This document shows, piece by piece, positions 1-9,352 of a stretch of DNA of 64,000 bases. Source of the stretch: Pacificimonas aurantium (GTDB lineage Bacteria; Pseudomonadota; Alphaproteobacteria; Sphingomonadales; Sphingomonadaceae); the NCBI RefSeq assembly GCF_020092905.1, contig NZ_JAGSGB010000001.1, positions 868,001 to 932,000 on the forward strand, in the 5' to 3' direction. The notes under the pieces are model-generated. The model worked only from the letters and a program-made list of their open reading frames with translations. It did no database searches and was not told the origin of the DNA. The translations under genes and the position numbers were made by a program. Position 1 is the first letter of the stretch; each line of letters opens with the position of its first letter.

Positions 1-1918
1 GCAGACGCTCCTCGGCCAGCGTGAAGAGATTGCTGATGAGCTGTGCCTTCCAGGCGGTCCATGTGCCCGGCCCAACGGCCCGGATATCGACGACGGTCAG
101 GACGGTAAGCAGGCGCAGCCGTTCCAGACTTTGCACTTCGGCGACGAAATCCTCGATCGTCTTTGCGTCCGAGAGGTCCCGTTTGAAGGCCGTTGCGGAC
201 ATCAGGAGATGATAGCGGACCAGCCAAGACACGGTTTCCGTCTCTGCCGGCCCCAGGCCCAGCCGCGGACATAGCTCCAGCGCAATCTCCGCCCCCAGTT
301 CGGAATGGTCGCCGCCGCGCCCCTTGGCGATGTCGTGTAGCAGCACCGCCGTGTAGATCACCTGACGCGCCCCGACCTTCTGCATGATATCGGTCGAAAT
401 CGGGTGCTCGTCCTTCAGCAGGCCGCGCTCGATCTGCGACAGCAGGCCGACGGCCCTGATGGTATGCTCGTCGACGGTATAGTGGTGGTACATGTCGAAC
501 TGCATACGAGCGACCACGCGGCCGAAGTCGGGTACGAACCGACCGAAGACCCCGGCCTCGTTCATCCAGCGCAGTACGGTTTCCGGATCGCGCGGAGAGG
601 TCAGAACCTGCATGAACAGATCGTTCGCACGCTCGTCGTCCTGAAGGTCGGAGATAAGCTGGGCGTCGCGGCTGGCCTGGCGCATGGCGAGGGGATGGAT
701 TTCGTGCCCATGTTCCTCTGCGAGGGCGAACAACTCCAGCAAACGGCGCGGCTCGTCCTGAAAGAAGCTCTCGTCCGGAATCCCGATACGGCCGCGACTG
801 AGCGTAAAGCCGTTGAGATGTGAAGGCGCGCTGGTGCGCGAGCGGATGCGTTCGCGAAATCCGGCATATTCCTCTTCGATATGTTCGAGGAACAGGCCGG
901 TCAGGTCGCCCACGGACTTCGCGATCAGGAAATAGTGGCGCATGAAGCGCTCGACGGCGGAGGCCCCCGCCCGGTCCTGATAGCCGAGCAGTTCGGCGAT
1001 GCGGCGCTGCATGTCGAACGTCAGCCGTTCCTCAGCACGGCCGTTCAGATGGTGTAGAAGGGTCCGGACCGCGAGCAGGAAGTCTTCGGCGCGGTTGAAG
1101 AGGCGGTATTCCTCGGGTTCGAACAGGCCGGCATCGACAAGTTCCGCGGCCCGCTCGACCCGGTGGCAATATTTGCCGATCCAGAAGAGCGTCTGAAGGT
1201 CCCTCAGGCCGCCCTTTCCTTCCTTCACATTGGGTTCGACGACATAGCGACTGTCGCCCATCCGCTTGTGACGCGCATCGCGTTCGGCGAGCTTTTCGCG
1301 GATGAAATCCCGCTCCGTGCCGTGCACGACCTCGCTACGGTAGACGCGGCCCGCTTCGTCGTAGAGATCCTGGTCGCCGCAGATGAAACGCGTTTCCAGC
1401 ATCGCCGTGCGGATGGTCGTATCCTCGCGGGAAAGGCGGACGATTTCCTGGGGCGAACGGGTCGCATGGCCGACCTTCAGGCTGAGGTCCCAAAGCGTGT
1501 AGAGGACCGATTCGACAACCTGTTCCGACCAGGCGGACAGCTTGCCGGGCACGACGAAGAGCAGGTCTACGTCGCTATAGGGCGCCATTTCCCCCCGGCC
1601 ATAACCCCCCACGGCGCAAATGGTCAGGCGTTCGCCGGAACTGGGAGAGGGGTTGGGAAAGAGGAAACGCGCCGACGCCTCGAAGGCGATGCGGACGATC
1701 TGGTCGATCAGATAGGCGCGGGCATAAGCGTGCGCGCGGCCGTCGCCGGGATCGGCATCGATACGCTTTTGGAGTTCGGCCGCGCCGTCTGCGAGCGCCT
1801 CGCGAAGGATCTCGACATAATATTTTCGCTCGGCCGGGGCCTCTTCCACACGGGAGAAGATGGTGCGGCGATCAATGATCGCGCGGCGGTCGGTGACGGA
1901 ATCGAAGCGGCGCGGCAT
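1..1918 (-). CDS. glnD: Bifunctional PII uridylyltransferase/uridylyl-removing enzyme GlnD (3' end beyond the window)
   Basis: Read on the minus strand from an ATG at 1918; an in-frame TAG lies 12 bases upstream of it, so no earlier start is possible. About 639 residues are present before the frame runs off the left edge. The nucleotidyltransferase domain shows GGYGRGEMAPYSDVDLL and the HD domain shows LLHDIAKGRGGDHSELG, the order expected for GlnD; the C-terminal ACT domains would lie outside the window. GlnD uridylylates PII under nitrogen limitation and removes UMP when glutamine is high, which sets glutamine synthetase activity and nitrogen transcription. The glutamate dehydrogenase gene on the same strand is consistent with a nitrogen neighbourhood. 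No clear Shine-Dalgarno sequence is visible. Confidence 0.95.
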   Translation of the reverse strand, partial: MPRRFDSVTDRRAIIDRRTIFSRVEEAPAERKYYVEILREALADGAAELQKRIDADPGDGRAHAYARAYLIDQIVRIAFEASARFLFPNPSPSSGERLTICAVGGYGRGEMAPYSDVDLLFVVPGKLSAWSEQVVESVLYTLWDLSLKVGHATRSPQEIVRLSREDTTIRTAMLETRFICGDQDLYDEAGRVYRSEVVHGTERDFIREKLAERDARHKRMGDSRYVVEPNVKEGKGGLRDLQTLFWIGKYCHRVERAAELVDAGLFEPEEYRLFNRAEDFLLAVRTLLHHLNGRAEERLTFDMQRRIAELLGYQDRAGASAVERFMRHYFLIAKSVGDLTGLFLEHIEEEYAGFRERIRSRTSAPSHLNGFTLSRGRIGIPDESFFQDEPRRLLELFALAEEHGHEIHPLAMRQASRDAQLISDLQDDERANDLFMQVLTSPRDPETVLRWMNEAGVFGRFVPDFGRVVARMQFDMYHHYTVDEHTIRAVGLLSQIERGLLKDEHPISTDIMQKVGARQVIYTAVLLHDIAKGRGGDHSELGAEIALELCPRLGLGPAETETVSWLVRYHLLMSATAFKRDLSDAKTIEDFVAEVQSLERLRLLTVLTVVDIRAVGPGTWTAWKAQLISNLFTLAEERL

Positions 1919-2000
1919 GACTATGAGCTAGTAAGCGCGCCGCCCGAGCGAAAGAGGGGATCAGGTTCAGCTCGGCCGATAAGGCGCTAGCGGCCGGACC

Positions 2001-2438
2001 TTATTCGGGCTCTTCGGGGGGAAGGACCTTTGCGTCGAGCAGTTCCCGCTCCTCGCGGAAAACTTCATATTGTTCGAACGCGCAGGCGCTGTTTCCCGCG
2101 CCCACGGCGGAACAGCTCGTCGGAAGCTCCGAATTTCCGAGTGTCGACAGCGCGCGGCGTTCTGCCTGAACGTCGAGTTCACGGTCGCCCGGCGTCGGGG
2201 GCGGAGTTTCCTCTTCCTCTTCATAGGGGGCCTCGACGCAAATCTCGTCCTCCGGGCAGCGCAGCGGGACCAGAAACTGGTCGAGAGGGATGCGTTCCTG
2301 CCGCGGCGAGACGAGCACGCCGCTGTCAGTGGGCGGGTCCGCCTGTCCAGCATCGGTAGCGGTCTGTGCGGAGGCGGGAATTGAACAGATGCCGAGCGCG
2401 AAGCCCAGGCCTGTCAGCAAGAGAAAGCGACTGGTCAT
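2001..2438 (-). CDS. Exported hypothetical protein
   Basis: A 145-residue protein. I place the start at 2438 because the residues that follow form a good signal peptide (MTSRFLLLTGLGFALGICS, cleavage after ASA); a longer reading from 2543 would put Arg-rich, non-signal sequence in front. The mature part has an acidic proline-rich stretch (EEEEETPPPTPGD) and four cysteines, at CPEDEIC, at SC and in SACAF, which could form disulfides in the periplasm. It sits between glnD and the glutamate dehydrogenase gene on the same strand, about 100 bases downstream of the latter, so it may be transcribed with it. I recognise no family and propose no function. Confidence 0.6.
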   Translation of the reverse strand: MTSRFLLLTGLGFALGICSIPASAQTATDAGQADPPTDSGVLVSPRQERIPLDQFLVPLRCPEDEICVEAPYEEEEETPPPTPGDRELDVQAERRALSTLGNSELPTSCSAVGAGNSACAFEQYEVFREERELLDAKVLPPEEPE

Positions 2439-2543
2439 ATCTGTCTTTCGAACGAAGGAGGGGGCCTCCGGTTGCAGATGACGCCTGCGCCGCTGAATTG
2501 CCGATGAACATCCGGAATGCCGGCTGCGGCGGCGTGGCTCCAC

Positions 2544-5500
2544 CTAGAACCCGCTGCTTAGCACCGAGCGCGCCTGACTGGCGAGATGTGCAAGCATGGC
2601 GGGCGTCTGCACGCCGGATGCCCGCGCACGGTCGATTGTCGCCGACAGGTTCGCTACCGCGTCCTTGCGGCTTTCGAGCCAGCGTTCAGCCTCCGCCTCT
2701 GCATCTGCGCCATCTTCAGCGGGGAAGCTGCCGACGAGATCGAGACGCATGACTTCGAAATCGCGCGCCAGGCTGGACGCCAGCAGTCGCTCCCAGGGAT
2801 CGGCCGGTTCCAGATAGGCGGCCGTCGCGTGCGCCCAGTCGAGACCGAGCGCGCTCCCGATCCGGGTATAGGCCTTTGCCACACCGGTCGCCGTCATGCC
2901 TTTATCGTGGGCGAGCTTGGCGATGAGAGCGGCGCCGTCGAGCGATTCGATCTCGAGGATTTTCTCGGTCAGCTCCTCAGGCGCGCCTTCGGCCGCGAGG
3001 CTTTGCCGGCCCCGCTCAATGGCGGCACGCGGCTCCACTCCCAAAATGTCGCCGACGCTCTCGCGAAGCTCTTCGAGGCCCGGCCGCAGCATCGCCACTG
3101 TCTCGCTCGGCATCGCCGCCGGTCCAAGCGCGTCGATCAGGTCGGACATATGCGTTCGCAGGCCCTGACCCGACCGGCGGTGAAGGGCGATCTGGATACG
3201 CGGGTCGAGAGCGGCGGCGTCGATGGTGCGCCACAATGTCCGAAAGCGGAACAGCTCACGCGCCGTGACGAACGCGGCGGCCACACGCGCCAGCGGAACG
3301 GAATGCTCTTCGGCCAACTCGAAAGCGATGGCGATGCCGCCGCGGTTGACGATCTGGTTGGCGATTTTCGTAGCGATGATCTCACGCCGGAGTCGGTGAG
3401 CGTGAATCTGGTCGAGAAACTCGGCCTTTAGCCGATCGGGAAAGGCGAATTCCAGATCCTCCACGAGGGCGGGGTCGTCGGGAAGCGGGCTTTCGACGAT
3501 CGCCTCGTAAAGGGCGATCTTGGCATGCGCGAGCAGCACAGCGAGTTCGGGTCGTTCGAGCCCTCGGCCGCCAGCAGCGCGCTGCTGCAACTGGTCGTCG
3601 CCGGGAAGTTGTTCGACCACACGGTCGATGCGCTCCTGCGTCTCCATTTCCTGCAGCACGCGCTGGAAGGAGGGCAGCATATCGGGGCCGCCGGCCTCTG
3701 CCACCGAGAGGGCCTGTGTCTGCATGACATTGTCCCGCAGCACCAGCGCGGCGACTTCCTCGGTCATTTCGGCGAGAAGCGCGTTGCGGTCCTCCTCTTC
3801 CAGCGTGCCGGCGCGCAGCGGGTCCTGCAGCGCCACCTTGATGTTCACCTCATTGTCCGAGCAGTCGACACCTGCGGAATTGTCGATGAAGTCGGTGTTC
3901 ACGCGGCCGCCCGCTGCGGAGAAAGAAATACGGCCCGGCTGGGTGATGCCGAGATTGGCCCCCTCGCCGATCACCCGGACGCGCAGGTCGCGGGCGTTTA
4001 CGCGGATGGGGTCGTTGGCCCGGTCGCCGACATCGGCGTCGCTTTCTCCGGCAGCTTTCACATAGGTGCCGATACCTCCAAACCACAGGAGATCGGCGTC
4101 CGCTTTCAGGATGGCCGACAGAAGGTCGGTGGGGGCAAGGTCGTCCGCGCCGATGCCGAGAAGTTCCTGCATTTCCGGCGTGGGCGAGATAGATTTCTGG
4201 GCGCGCGAGAAGACGCCGCCACCCTTCGAGATGAGCGACTGGTCATAGTCTTCCCAAGAGCTGCGCGGCAGCGCGAACATTCGGCTGCGTTCCGCCCATG
4301 ACGCCGCCGGATCAGGATCGGGGTCGATGAAAATGTGGCGATGGTCGAACGCGGCAACGAGCTTCAGCGTCTTGGACAACAGCATGCCATTGCCGAAGAC
4401 GTCGCCCGACATGTCGCCAACGCCGATCACGCGGACGGGGTCCGATTGAATGTCTATGCCCATCTCGCGGAAATGGCGCTGTACGCTGACCCAGGCGCCG
4501 CGCGCGGTAATGCCCATCTTCTTGTGGTCGTAACCATGCGCGCCTCCCGAAGCGAAGGCATCGCCGAGCCAGAAGCCGTGTTCCTGCGAGATGGAATTGG
4601 CGAGGTCGGAAAAGGTCGCCGTGCCCTTGTCCGCGGCCACTACAAGATAGGGGTCGGGATCGTCGTGGCAGACGACGCCTTCCGGTGGGACCGTCTCATT
4701 GCCTTTCACATTGTCCGTCAGCGACAGGAGTGCCTCGATGAAAATCCGGTAGGCAGCCTGACCTTCGGTCAGCCAGGCGTCGCGGTCGGACATGGGCGGC
4801 AGTTGCTTGGGATAAAAGCCGCCCTTGGCCCCCGTCGGCACGATGACGGCATTCTTGACCATCTGTGCTTTCACGAGGCCGAGTATCTCCGTGCGGAAGT
4901 CGTCGCGCCGGTCCGACCAGCGCAGGCCGCCGCGGGCAATGGGGCCACCACGCAGGTGTACGCCTTCGACGCGGGGGCTGTAGACCCAGATTTCCCGGTA
5001 GGGCACGGGAGCGGGCAGGCCGGGAACGGCGCCCGAATCGATCTTGAAGGCCAGGGTGCGCGAAGCGGCGCAGAAGGCCGTGGTGCGCAGCGTGGCGCCG
5101 ATAACCGCTGCATAGCGACGAAGAATGCGGTCCTCGTCGATGGCTTCGACGTCGCGAAGACCTGCCGTCACCGCGTCCTGCGCGGCCCCGATCGCCGCCG
5201 CCCGGTCTTCGACATCCAGTGCGAAGCGGGCGCAGAACAGTTGTACCAGCGCGCGAGTCGTCACCGGATTGCGGGCAAGCGCTTCGACCACGGTGGCAAG
5301 GCCGTAGGGGAGGACAGACTGGCGCAGGTAGCGGAAATAGGCGCGCAGCCATGCGACCTCCTCCACACCGAGTTCCACCGCCGTGACGAGCGAGTTGAAG
5401 GCGTCGTTTTCCTGTTCGCCCAGAAGAACGGCGCGTAGCGCCCCGGCCGCGGTGGTTTTCAGGAAGTCGAGGTCGAGCGCTTCTCCGTCGGAACGGTGAA

Positions 5501-7295
5501 CGAGGAAGTCGTGGATCCACCCGCCGCCATCGCCCGCCGGAGCATCGAACGGAAATTCCTCGATGACCTGGAAGCCAAAGGCTTCGAGCACCGGGACCAT
5601 TTCGCTGAGCGGGATAATATTACCGCGGCGGTAGATCTTGATGCGGAGGTCGTGGCCCTCGTCGCCCGACTTGCGGTAGAACTGAACTTCCCGGTCTTCA
5701 GGGCCCTCGAGCGCCTCCAGATGTTCGATGTCCTTCACCGCCTCGGCCGGACTGAACTGGTCTCGGTAGCTGGTCGACAGCGCCGCTTCGTAGACGCGTG
5801 CGAGCGTCTCGCCGCGTTCGTCGCCGAAGCGGGCAATCGCTTCCGTCTCCAGCTGCTCGTTCCAGCCGCGCACCAGCTCGCCGAGACGACGGTCGAGGTC
5901 TTTTTCGGCAATGTCGGGCACCTGCCCGGGGTCGGTGCCCAGATAGAATTGTACGCGCGCGAGGCCCTGCGCGCGAAGTTCCACGTCGAAACGCGCAAGC
6001 CGGGCGTTGAACGTCTCGGCAAGCATGTCGCCGACCTTTCGCCGCAACTCGCTGGTGTAGATTTCTCGTGGGATGAAGACGACGGCGGAGACGAAGCGCT
6101 CGAACGGGTCGACGCGGGTAAAGACCTTTGGACGCGGGCGGTCGAGCAGCGAGAGCATGCCGCGCGCCATTTCCGTCAGGCGGTCCTCATCGGTCAGGAA
6201 GAGCTCACCGCGCGGCAAGGTTTCCAGGACATGGTTGAGCGCCTTGCCGGAATGGCCGCTGGGGTCGAAGCCGAGGCGCTCGCGCACCGCCGCCACCTTG
6301 CGGCGGATGATAGGGACGGAATTCGGGGGCGATGAGAGGGCGGCGGAGGTGAACAGGCCGATGAAGCGATATTCGCCGCAGACCTGCCCCTGGTCATCGA
6401 AGCGCTTCACGCTGACGGCGTCGAAATAGACATTGCGGTGAACGCGGCTGACGGCGTTCGATTTCGTGATCAGCAGCGGCTGCGGGGTGGCCATGAACTC
6501 GCGTAGGGCCGGCGGCAGGCGCTCATATCCCTTGGCGCCGCGAAATAGTGGAAAATCGGGGTCGCGGAGCAATCCCAGCCCGTCCTCGAATTCCGGTTCC
6601 GCGTCATGGTCGGTCAGCGCCGAAGCGAAGCTGAAGGCCGCAAAGCCCAGAAAGGTGAAATTGTCGTCGCCGAGCCATTCCAGAAACGCCTTGGCTTCCA
6701 CGACTTCGTCAGCCGGAACGGCAATGCGCGCGGCGCCCAGAGACTCCGATGCGCGCGCGAGCCGCGAAAGCATGGTGCGCCAGTCCGCCACCGCGAGGCG
6801 CACGTCCACGAGAACCTCGGTGAGTTCCCGTTCGAGATCCTGACGCTCTTCCTCGGTAAGGTGAGTCATTTCCAGGTAGATCAGCGACTCGCGGTTCGTT
6901 CCTTCGGGGAGAATTTCGCGGTCGGCCGGAGCGAGGCCGCGGATATCGCCATGAGCGTCGCGAGCCACGTCCAGAATTGGGTGGAGCAGGCGGTTGATCG
7001 CAAAGCCCCGCGCGCTGATCGCGTTGGTTACGGAGTCCACCAGGAAGGGCATGTCGTCGTTTGAAATAGCGATCGACGTGGAGCGCCTCGGGCGTTCGCC
7101 CGGCGTCTCGGCGATGACGAGCTTTGCCTCACCCGGCTTGCGCCCGCGAGCCGCCTCGAGCGCGAAGTCGGCAATTTCGTTCGCCAGCTGCTCGTCCAGA
7201 TCGTCGGCTTCGCCGGGTAGCGCACCCGCAACGAGCGCGCCTTTCAGGTCGATTCGAGTAGATTGCGGCGTTGAGGGGGCATGATCTGCCGCCAT
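2544..7295 (-). CDS. NAD-specific glutamate dehydrogenase, large (180 kDa) type
   Basis: A 1583-residue cytoplasmic enzyme of the Bac_GDH family (PF05088) that converts glutamate to 2-oxoglutarate and ammonia with NAD+. The length is right for this class. The N-terminal half is the long regulatory region. The catalytic core starts near residue 785 with GGLRWSDRRDDFRTEILGL and PTGAKGGFYPKQLP, followed by IGVGDMSGDVFGNG and VIGEGANLG, typical of the dehydrogenase and nucleotide-binding parts. In proteobacteria this form is generally catabolic and used when glutamate or other amino acids are carbon sources. It is followed downstream by the exported hypothetical gene and glnD. The ATG at 7295 lacks a strong ribosome binding site, so the exact start is less certain than the identity. 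Confidence 0.95.
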   Translation of the reverse strand: MAADHAPSTPQSTRIDLKGALVAGALPGEADDLDEQLANEIADFALEAARGRKPGEAKLVIAETPGERPRRSTSIAISNDDMPFLVDSVTNAISARGFAINRLLHPILDVARDAHGDIRGLAPADREILPEGTNRESLIYLEMTHLTEEERQDLERELTEVLVDVRLAVADWRTMLSRLARASESLGAARIAVPADEVVEAKAFLEWLGDDNFTFLGFAAFSFASALTDHDAEPEFEDGLGLLRDPDFPLFRGAKGYERLPPALREFMATPQPLLITKSNAVSRVHRNVYFDAVSVKRFDDQGQVCGEYRFIGLFTSAALSSPPNSVPIIRRKVAAVRERLGFDPSGHSGKALNHVLETLPRGELFLTDEDRLTEMARGMLSLLDRPRPKVFTRVDPFERFVSAVVFIPREIYTSELRRKVGDMLAETFNARLARFDVELRAQGLARVQFYLGTDPGQVPDIAEKDLDRRLGELVRGWNEQLETEAIARFGDERGETLARVYEAALSTSYRDQFSPAEAVKDIEHLEALEGPEDREVQFYRKSGDEGHDLRIKIYRRGNIIPLSEMVPVLEAFGFQVIEEFPFDAPAGDGGGWIHDFLVHRSDGEALDLDFLKTTAAGALRAVLLGEQENDAFNSLVTAVELGVEEVAWLRAYFRYLRQSVLPYGLATVVEALARNPVTTRALVQLFCARFALDVEDRAAAIGAAQDAVTAGLRDVEAIDEDRILRRYAAVIGATLRTTAFCAASRTLAFKIDSGAVPGLPAPVPYREIWVYSPRVEGVHLRGGPIARGGLRWSDRRDDFRTEILGLVKAQMVKNAVIVPTGAKGGFYPKQLPPMSDRDAWLTEGQAAYRIFIEALLSLTDNVKGNETVPPEGVVCHDDPDPYLVVAADKGTATFSDLANSISQEHGFWLGDAFASGGAHGYDHKKMGITARGAWVSVQRHFREMGIDIQSDPVRVIGVGDMSGDVFGNGMLLSKTLKLVAAFDHRHIFIDPDPDPAASWAERSRMFALPRSSWEDYDQSLISKGGGVFSRAQKSISPTPEMQELLGIGADDLAPTDLLSAILKADADLLWFGGIGTYVKAAGESDADVGDRANDPIRVNARDLRVRVIGEGANLGITQPGRISFSAAGGRVNTDFIDNSAGVDCSDNEVNIKVALQDPLRAGTLEEEDRNALLAEMTEEVAALVLRDNVMQTQALSVAEAGGPDMLPSFQRVLQEMETQERIDRVVEQLPGDDQLQQRAAGGRGLERPELAVLLAHAKIALYEAIVESPLPDDPALVEDLEFAFPDRLKAEFLDQIHAHRLRREIIATKIANQIVNRGGIAIAFELAEEHSVPLARVAAAFVTARELFRFRTLWRTIDAAALDPRIQIALHRRSGQGLRTHMSDLIDALGPAAMPSETVAMLRPGLEELRESVGDILGVEPRAAIERGRQSLAAEGAPEELTEKILEIESLDGAALIAKLAHDKGMTATGVAKAYTRIGSALGLDWAHATAAYLEPADPWERLLASSLARDFEVMRLDLVGSFPAEDGADAEAEAERWLESRKDAVANLSATIDRARASGVQTPAMLAHLASQARSVLSSGF

Positions 7296-7351
7296 AAGCG
7301 GGCCTTTTTTGCGCGAAGGGCGTTGAATTGCACGCTTATCGCCTTCGCGGT

Positions 7352-7969
7352 TCAGTCCGCAAGCCGAGTGCGACGATGGCGCGCCAAGACCGCATCACCC
7401 CGCCGGGCGTCATCACCGGCGATCCTTTCCGTTTCCCGGCGCAGGTCGCCGATCATTTCATCGCCAGCAACCTCTTTCCAGTTCACCACTATGAGAACGC
7501 TATCCGCCTCTTTCCCACGTTCCGATAGGGGCAGCAGGACGCCGCGGTAGAGTAGCCGGCCGCCTTGATCAGTATCTATCTCTTCCTCGACATCGACGGG
7601 ATGGGGGAATGATGGAGGGGGCGGGCAGGCGGAGAGCAGCCGGACGACGAGGCACTCCTCGGGAAGCTTCGTGACATCCAGTTCCCCGTGGGGAAGACGG
7701 CCCTGTTCGCGCAGGCGTGCGCCCACATATTCTATGCGGACCTTGCCGGTTTCCGCCGCTCGTTGGATCAGACAGGCATTTTCGGCGATGTCCGCATTCG
7801 GCCAGGGGGCCAGATCTGCAAGGGCAGGCGCGACCTTTGACCCCCGCGCCTGCTCCCAGTACCGGCGTGCGCGGACATGCATGCGCCGCTCGCGCTCCTC
7901 CCGGAATTGCGGCGGTGCGTCGAAGTCGGGTTCGAGATCCAGGAAGGTCCTGCCTCGCACGCTATTCAT
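7352..7969 (-). CDS. PAS-domain-like protein (PAS_5 / DUF1457 type)
   Basis: A 205-residue protein read from an ATG at 7969 preceded by GGAGG at good spacing. The segment RRYWEQARGSKVAPALADLAPW resembles the start of the alphaproteobacterial PAS_5 family (PF07310), a single PAS-like fold of unknown ligand; the later segment LLYRGVLLPLSERGKEADSVL fits the final strands of such a domain. There is no output domain, no membrane segment and no signal peptide, so it is probably a soluble sensor or adaptor. It lies 56 bases upstream of the glutamate dehydrogenase gene on the same strand. The family call comes from pattern memory only. Confidence 0.65.
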   Translation of the reverse strand: MNSVRGRTFLDLEPDFDAPPQFREERERRMHVRARRYWEQARGSKVAPALADLAPWPNADIAENACLIQRAAETGKVRIEYVGARLREQGRLPHGELDVTKLPEECLVVRLLSACPPPPSFPHPVDVEEEIDTDQGGRLLYRGVLLPLSERGKEADSVLIVVNWKEVAGDEMIGDLRRETERIAGDDARRGDAVLARHRRTRLAD

Positions 7970-8141
7970 GACCCTCCGATCTGTCCGCCTTTTCCGACCC
8001 GTCTGGCAGAGGGGAGTTGATGGAGCGTTAAGCGCGCGTGGGAGCTGAGCGAGCGTCTTGCGAAGCCAGTGCGCTTTTGATAGGGGCGCGCCTTCCCACG
8101 GTGGAAGCGTCTCTCAAGATAGAGGTCGCAGCGTCGGGTTT

Positions 8142-8217
8142 GCCGCTTTAGCTCAGTTGGTAGAGCACATCATTCGTAATGATGGGGTCAGGTGTTCGAG
8201 TCACCTAAGCGGCACCA
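8142..8217 (+). tRNA. tRNA-Thr (anticodon CGT)
   Basis: 76 bases including an encoded CCA. The acceptor stem pairs GCCGCTT with AAGCGGC, the D arm is TAGCTCAGTTGGTAGAGC, the anticodon arm pairs CATCA with TGATG around TTCGTAA (anticodon CGT), and the T arm contains GTTCGAGTC. All arms are intact. Confidence 0.97.
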
Positions 8218-8334
8218 CCCGCCCTTCAGACCCGCCTTCATACTCTTCCCGAATCTTTCCCGAAGCCGACGCTATGCCCCTGTCCGTTTATCCGGGGCCA
8301 GCCTGCGAGCACCGGTCCTTTTGGCATCGGCCTC

Positions 8335-8367
8335 AAAAAGAAAAGGGGCCCGATCGGACCCCTTTTC
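8335..8367 (-). terminator. Rho-independent terminator of the first poly-Asp small-protein gene
   Basis: On the minus strand, AAAAGGGGTCC, a GATC loop and GGGCCCCTTTT form an 11-pair stem with one G-T pair, followed by CTTTTT. It begins about 20 bases after the stop codon at 8388. Confidence 0.85.
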
Positions 8368-8387
8368 AGTTGATATGTCGGCTCAGG

Positions 8388-8570
8388 TCAGCCGTTCGAC
8401 ACAGCATCATCGTCGTCATCATCATCGTCGGTTACGGCGATCACGCCGCCGATAACGCCCGCAATGGCAACAACGCCCACGATAACGGGCGCTACCGCCG
8501 AGCGGGCCGGAGCCGTCGTAACGGCTGCCATGGACAGGGCGGCCGTCAGAGCCAGAATAAGTTTAGTCAT
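8388..8570 (-). CDS. Small membrane or exported protein with poly-Asp tail (copy A)
   Basis: A 60-residue protein from the ATG at 8570. A short basic N-terminus (MTK) and a hydrophobic segment with an ALA-type stretch are followed by TAPARSAVAP, a second Gly/Val/Ile-rich hydrophobic segment, eight consecutive aspartates and the end AVSNG. The gene ends at a strong terminator. Copy B at 8935-9120 shares most of the second half at protein and DNA level, so the two are tandem paralogs. The layout suggests either a cleaved signal peptide plus a membrane anchor, or two membrane segments with an acidic tail. The function is unknown. Confidence is raised by the duplication and the two terminators. 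Confidence 0.7.
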   Translation of the reverse strand: MTKLILALTAALSMAAVTTAPARSAVAPVIVGVVAIAGVIGGVIAVTDDDDDDDDAVSNG

Positions 8571-8881
8571 ATACTCAGTCCCAAAGGTTTGCCCCCTCGC
8601 CAAGGCTAGCACAGCCAAGGTTTACAGCTGATTAACAAGGTAAGGAGCCGGCGGTTCCGTGGCGGAATGAAAAAATTGCGAGGCCCCTTTCTCTAGAAGG
8701 CTCTCGCAGGTCTTGCCTTTGCGACGAAATCTCATTCTTATTATTGTCACCCAGCATGATTGCGGCGGTGATGTCCGGGGGCGCCGCTACGGCGGCCACC
8801 AGTGTCGTGGCCGATGCTGGGCGAGCGATTCGGGTGCGAAGGCGCGACAATGGAGAGGATCGCGCGCTGAGTTTATCTCGG
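8571..8881. other. Intergenic stretch between the two paralogous small genes
   Basis: Just over 300 bases with no gene I can support. A plus-strand frame around 8758-8930 would encode an Ala/Gly-rich peptide (SMIAAVMSGGAATAATS) but has no ribosome binding site and runs through the terminator of copy B. The upstream regions of copies A and B are not obviously alike, so the two promoters appear to differ. Confidence 0.5.
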
Positions 8882-8882
8882 C

Positions 8883-8910
8883 AAAAGAAAAGGGCCCCGG
8901 ACGGGGCCCC
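8883..8910 (-). terminator. Rho-independent terminator of the second poly-Asp small-protein gene
   Basis: On the minus strand GGGCCCC, a GTCC loop and GGGGCCC are followed by TTTTCTTTT. It lies about 25 bases beyond the stop codon of copy B at 8935. Confidence 0.85.
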
Positions 8911-8934
8911 ATCGAACAGTCATTTTCTCAGCGT

Positions 8935-9120
8935 TTAGCCGTTGGAGACGGCGTCGTCGTCATCGTCATCATTATTGTCGGTTACGGCGATCACGCCGCC
9001 GACCACGCCAGCGACGGCAATAACGCCGACGATGATGGGCGCTACCGCCGAGCGGGCCGGAGCCGTCGTCACGGCTGCCATGGTCAAAGCGGCCACAAGC
9101 GCGCCAGTCAGTTTCAGCAT
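8935..9120 (-). CDS. Small membrane or exported protein with poly-Asp tail (copy B)
   Basis: A 61-residue paralog of the gene at 8388-8570. The start is the ATG at 9120, because GGAGGG lies 4 bases upstream; an ATG 12 bases further upstream would overlap that binding site. The protein has a basic start (MLKL), a hydrophobic Ala-rich segment, the shared TAPARSAVAP stretch, a Gly/Ile/Val segment, the tail TDNNDDDDDD and the identical end AVSNG. The conserved N-terminal half, acidic run and last five residues argue that both copies are under selection. No known family is recognised. Confidence 0.72.
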   Translation of the reverse strand: MLKLTGALVAALTMAAVTTAPARSAVAPIIVGVIAVAGVVGGVIAVTDNNDDDDDDAVSNG

Positions 9121-9352
9121 TAAACCCTCCAAAGAAAACTGTCGCCGTGGAGCCCTCGTCGCTCCCGACTGGGCGTGGCCATAACATGAGATTTATTACA
9201 TTTCCAAGACCCGTAGGCCTGACAAATTCTTAAGGGGCAATCGCCTCTCGGGGAAATGAGGAAAAAGGGAAATGATACCAGAGGCTTGTGCAGGAAATCC
9301 TTCGAGGTAAAAAGTTAGGCTACCGCGAAGAAAGATGCGCGGCCGCCCCGAA

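Noticed and set aside
1163-1990. Long plus-strand frame of 275 codons
   Set aside because: It is antisense to glnD, whose minus-strand frame gives a clear family match with nucleotidyltransferase and HD motifs.
8744-8938. Plus-strand Ala-rich 64-codon frame, possibly a third small-protein copy
   Set aside because: No ribosome binding site, wrong strand relative to the two paralogs, no Asp run or AVSNG end, and it crosses a terminator.
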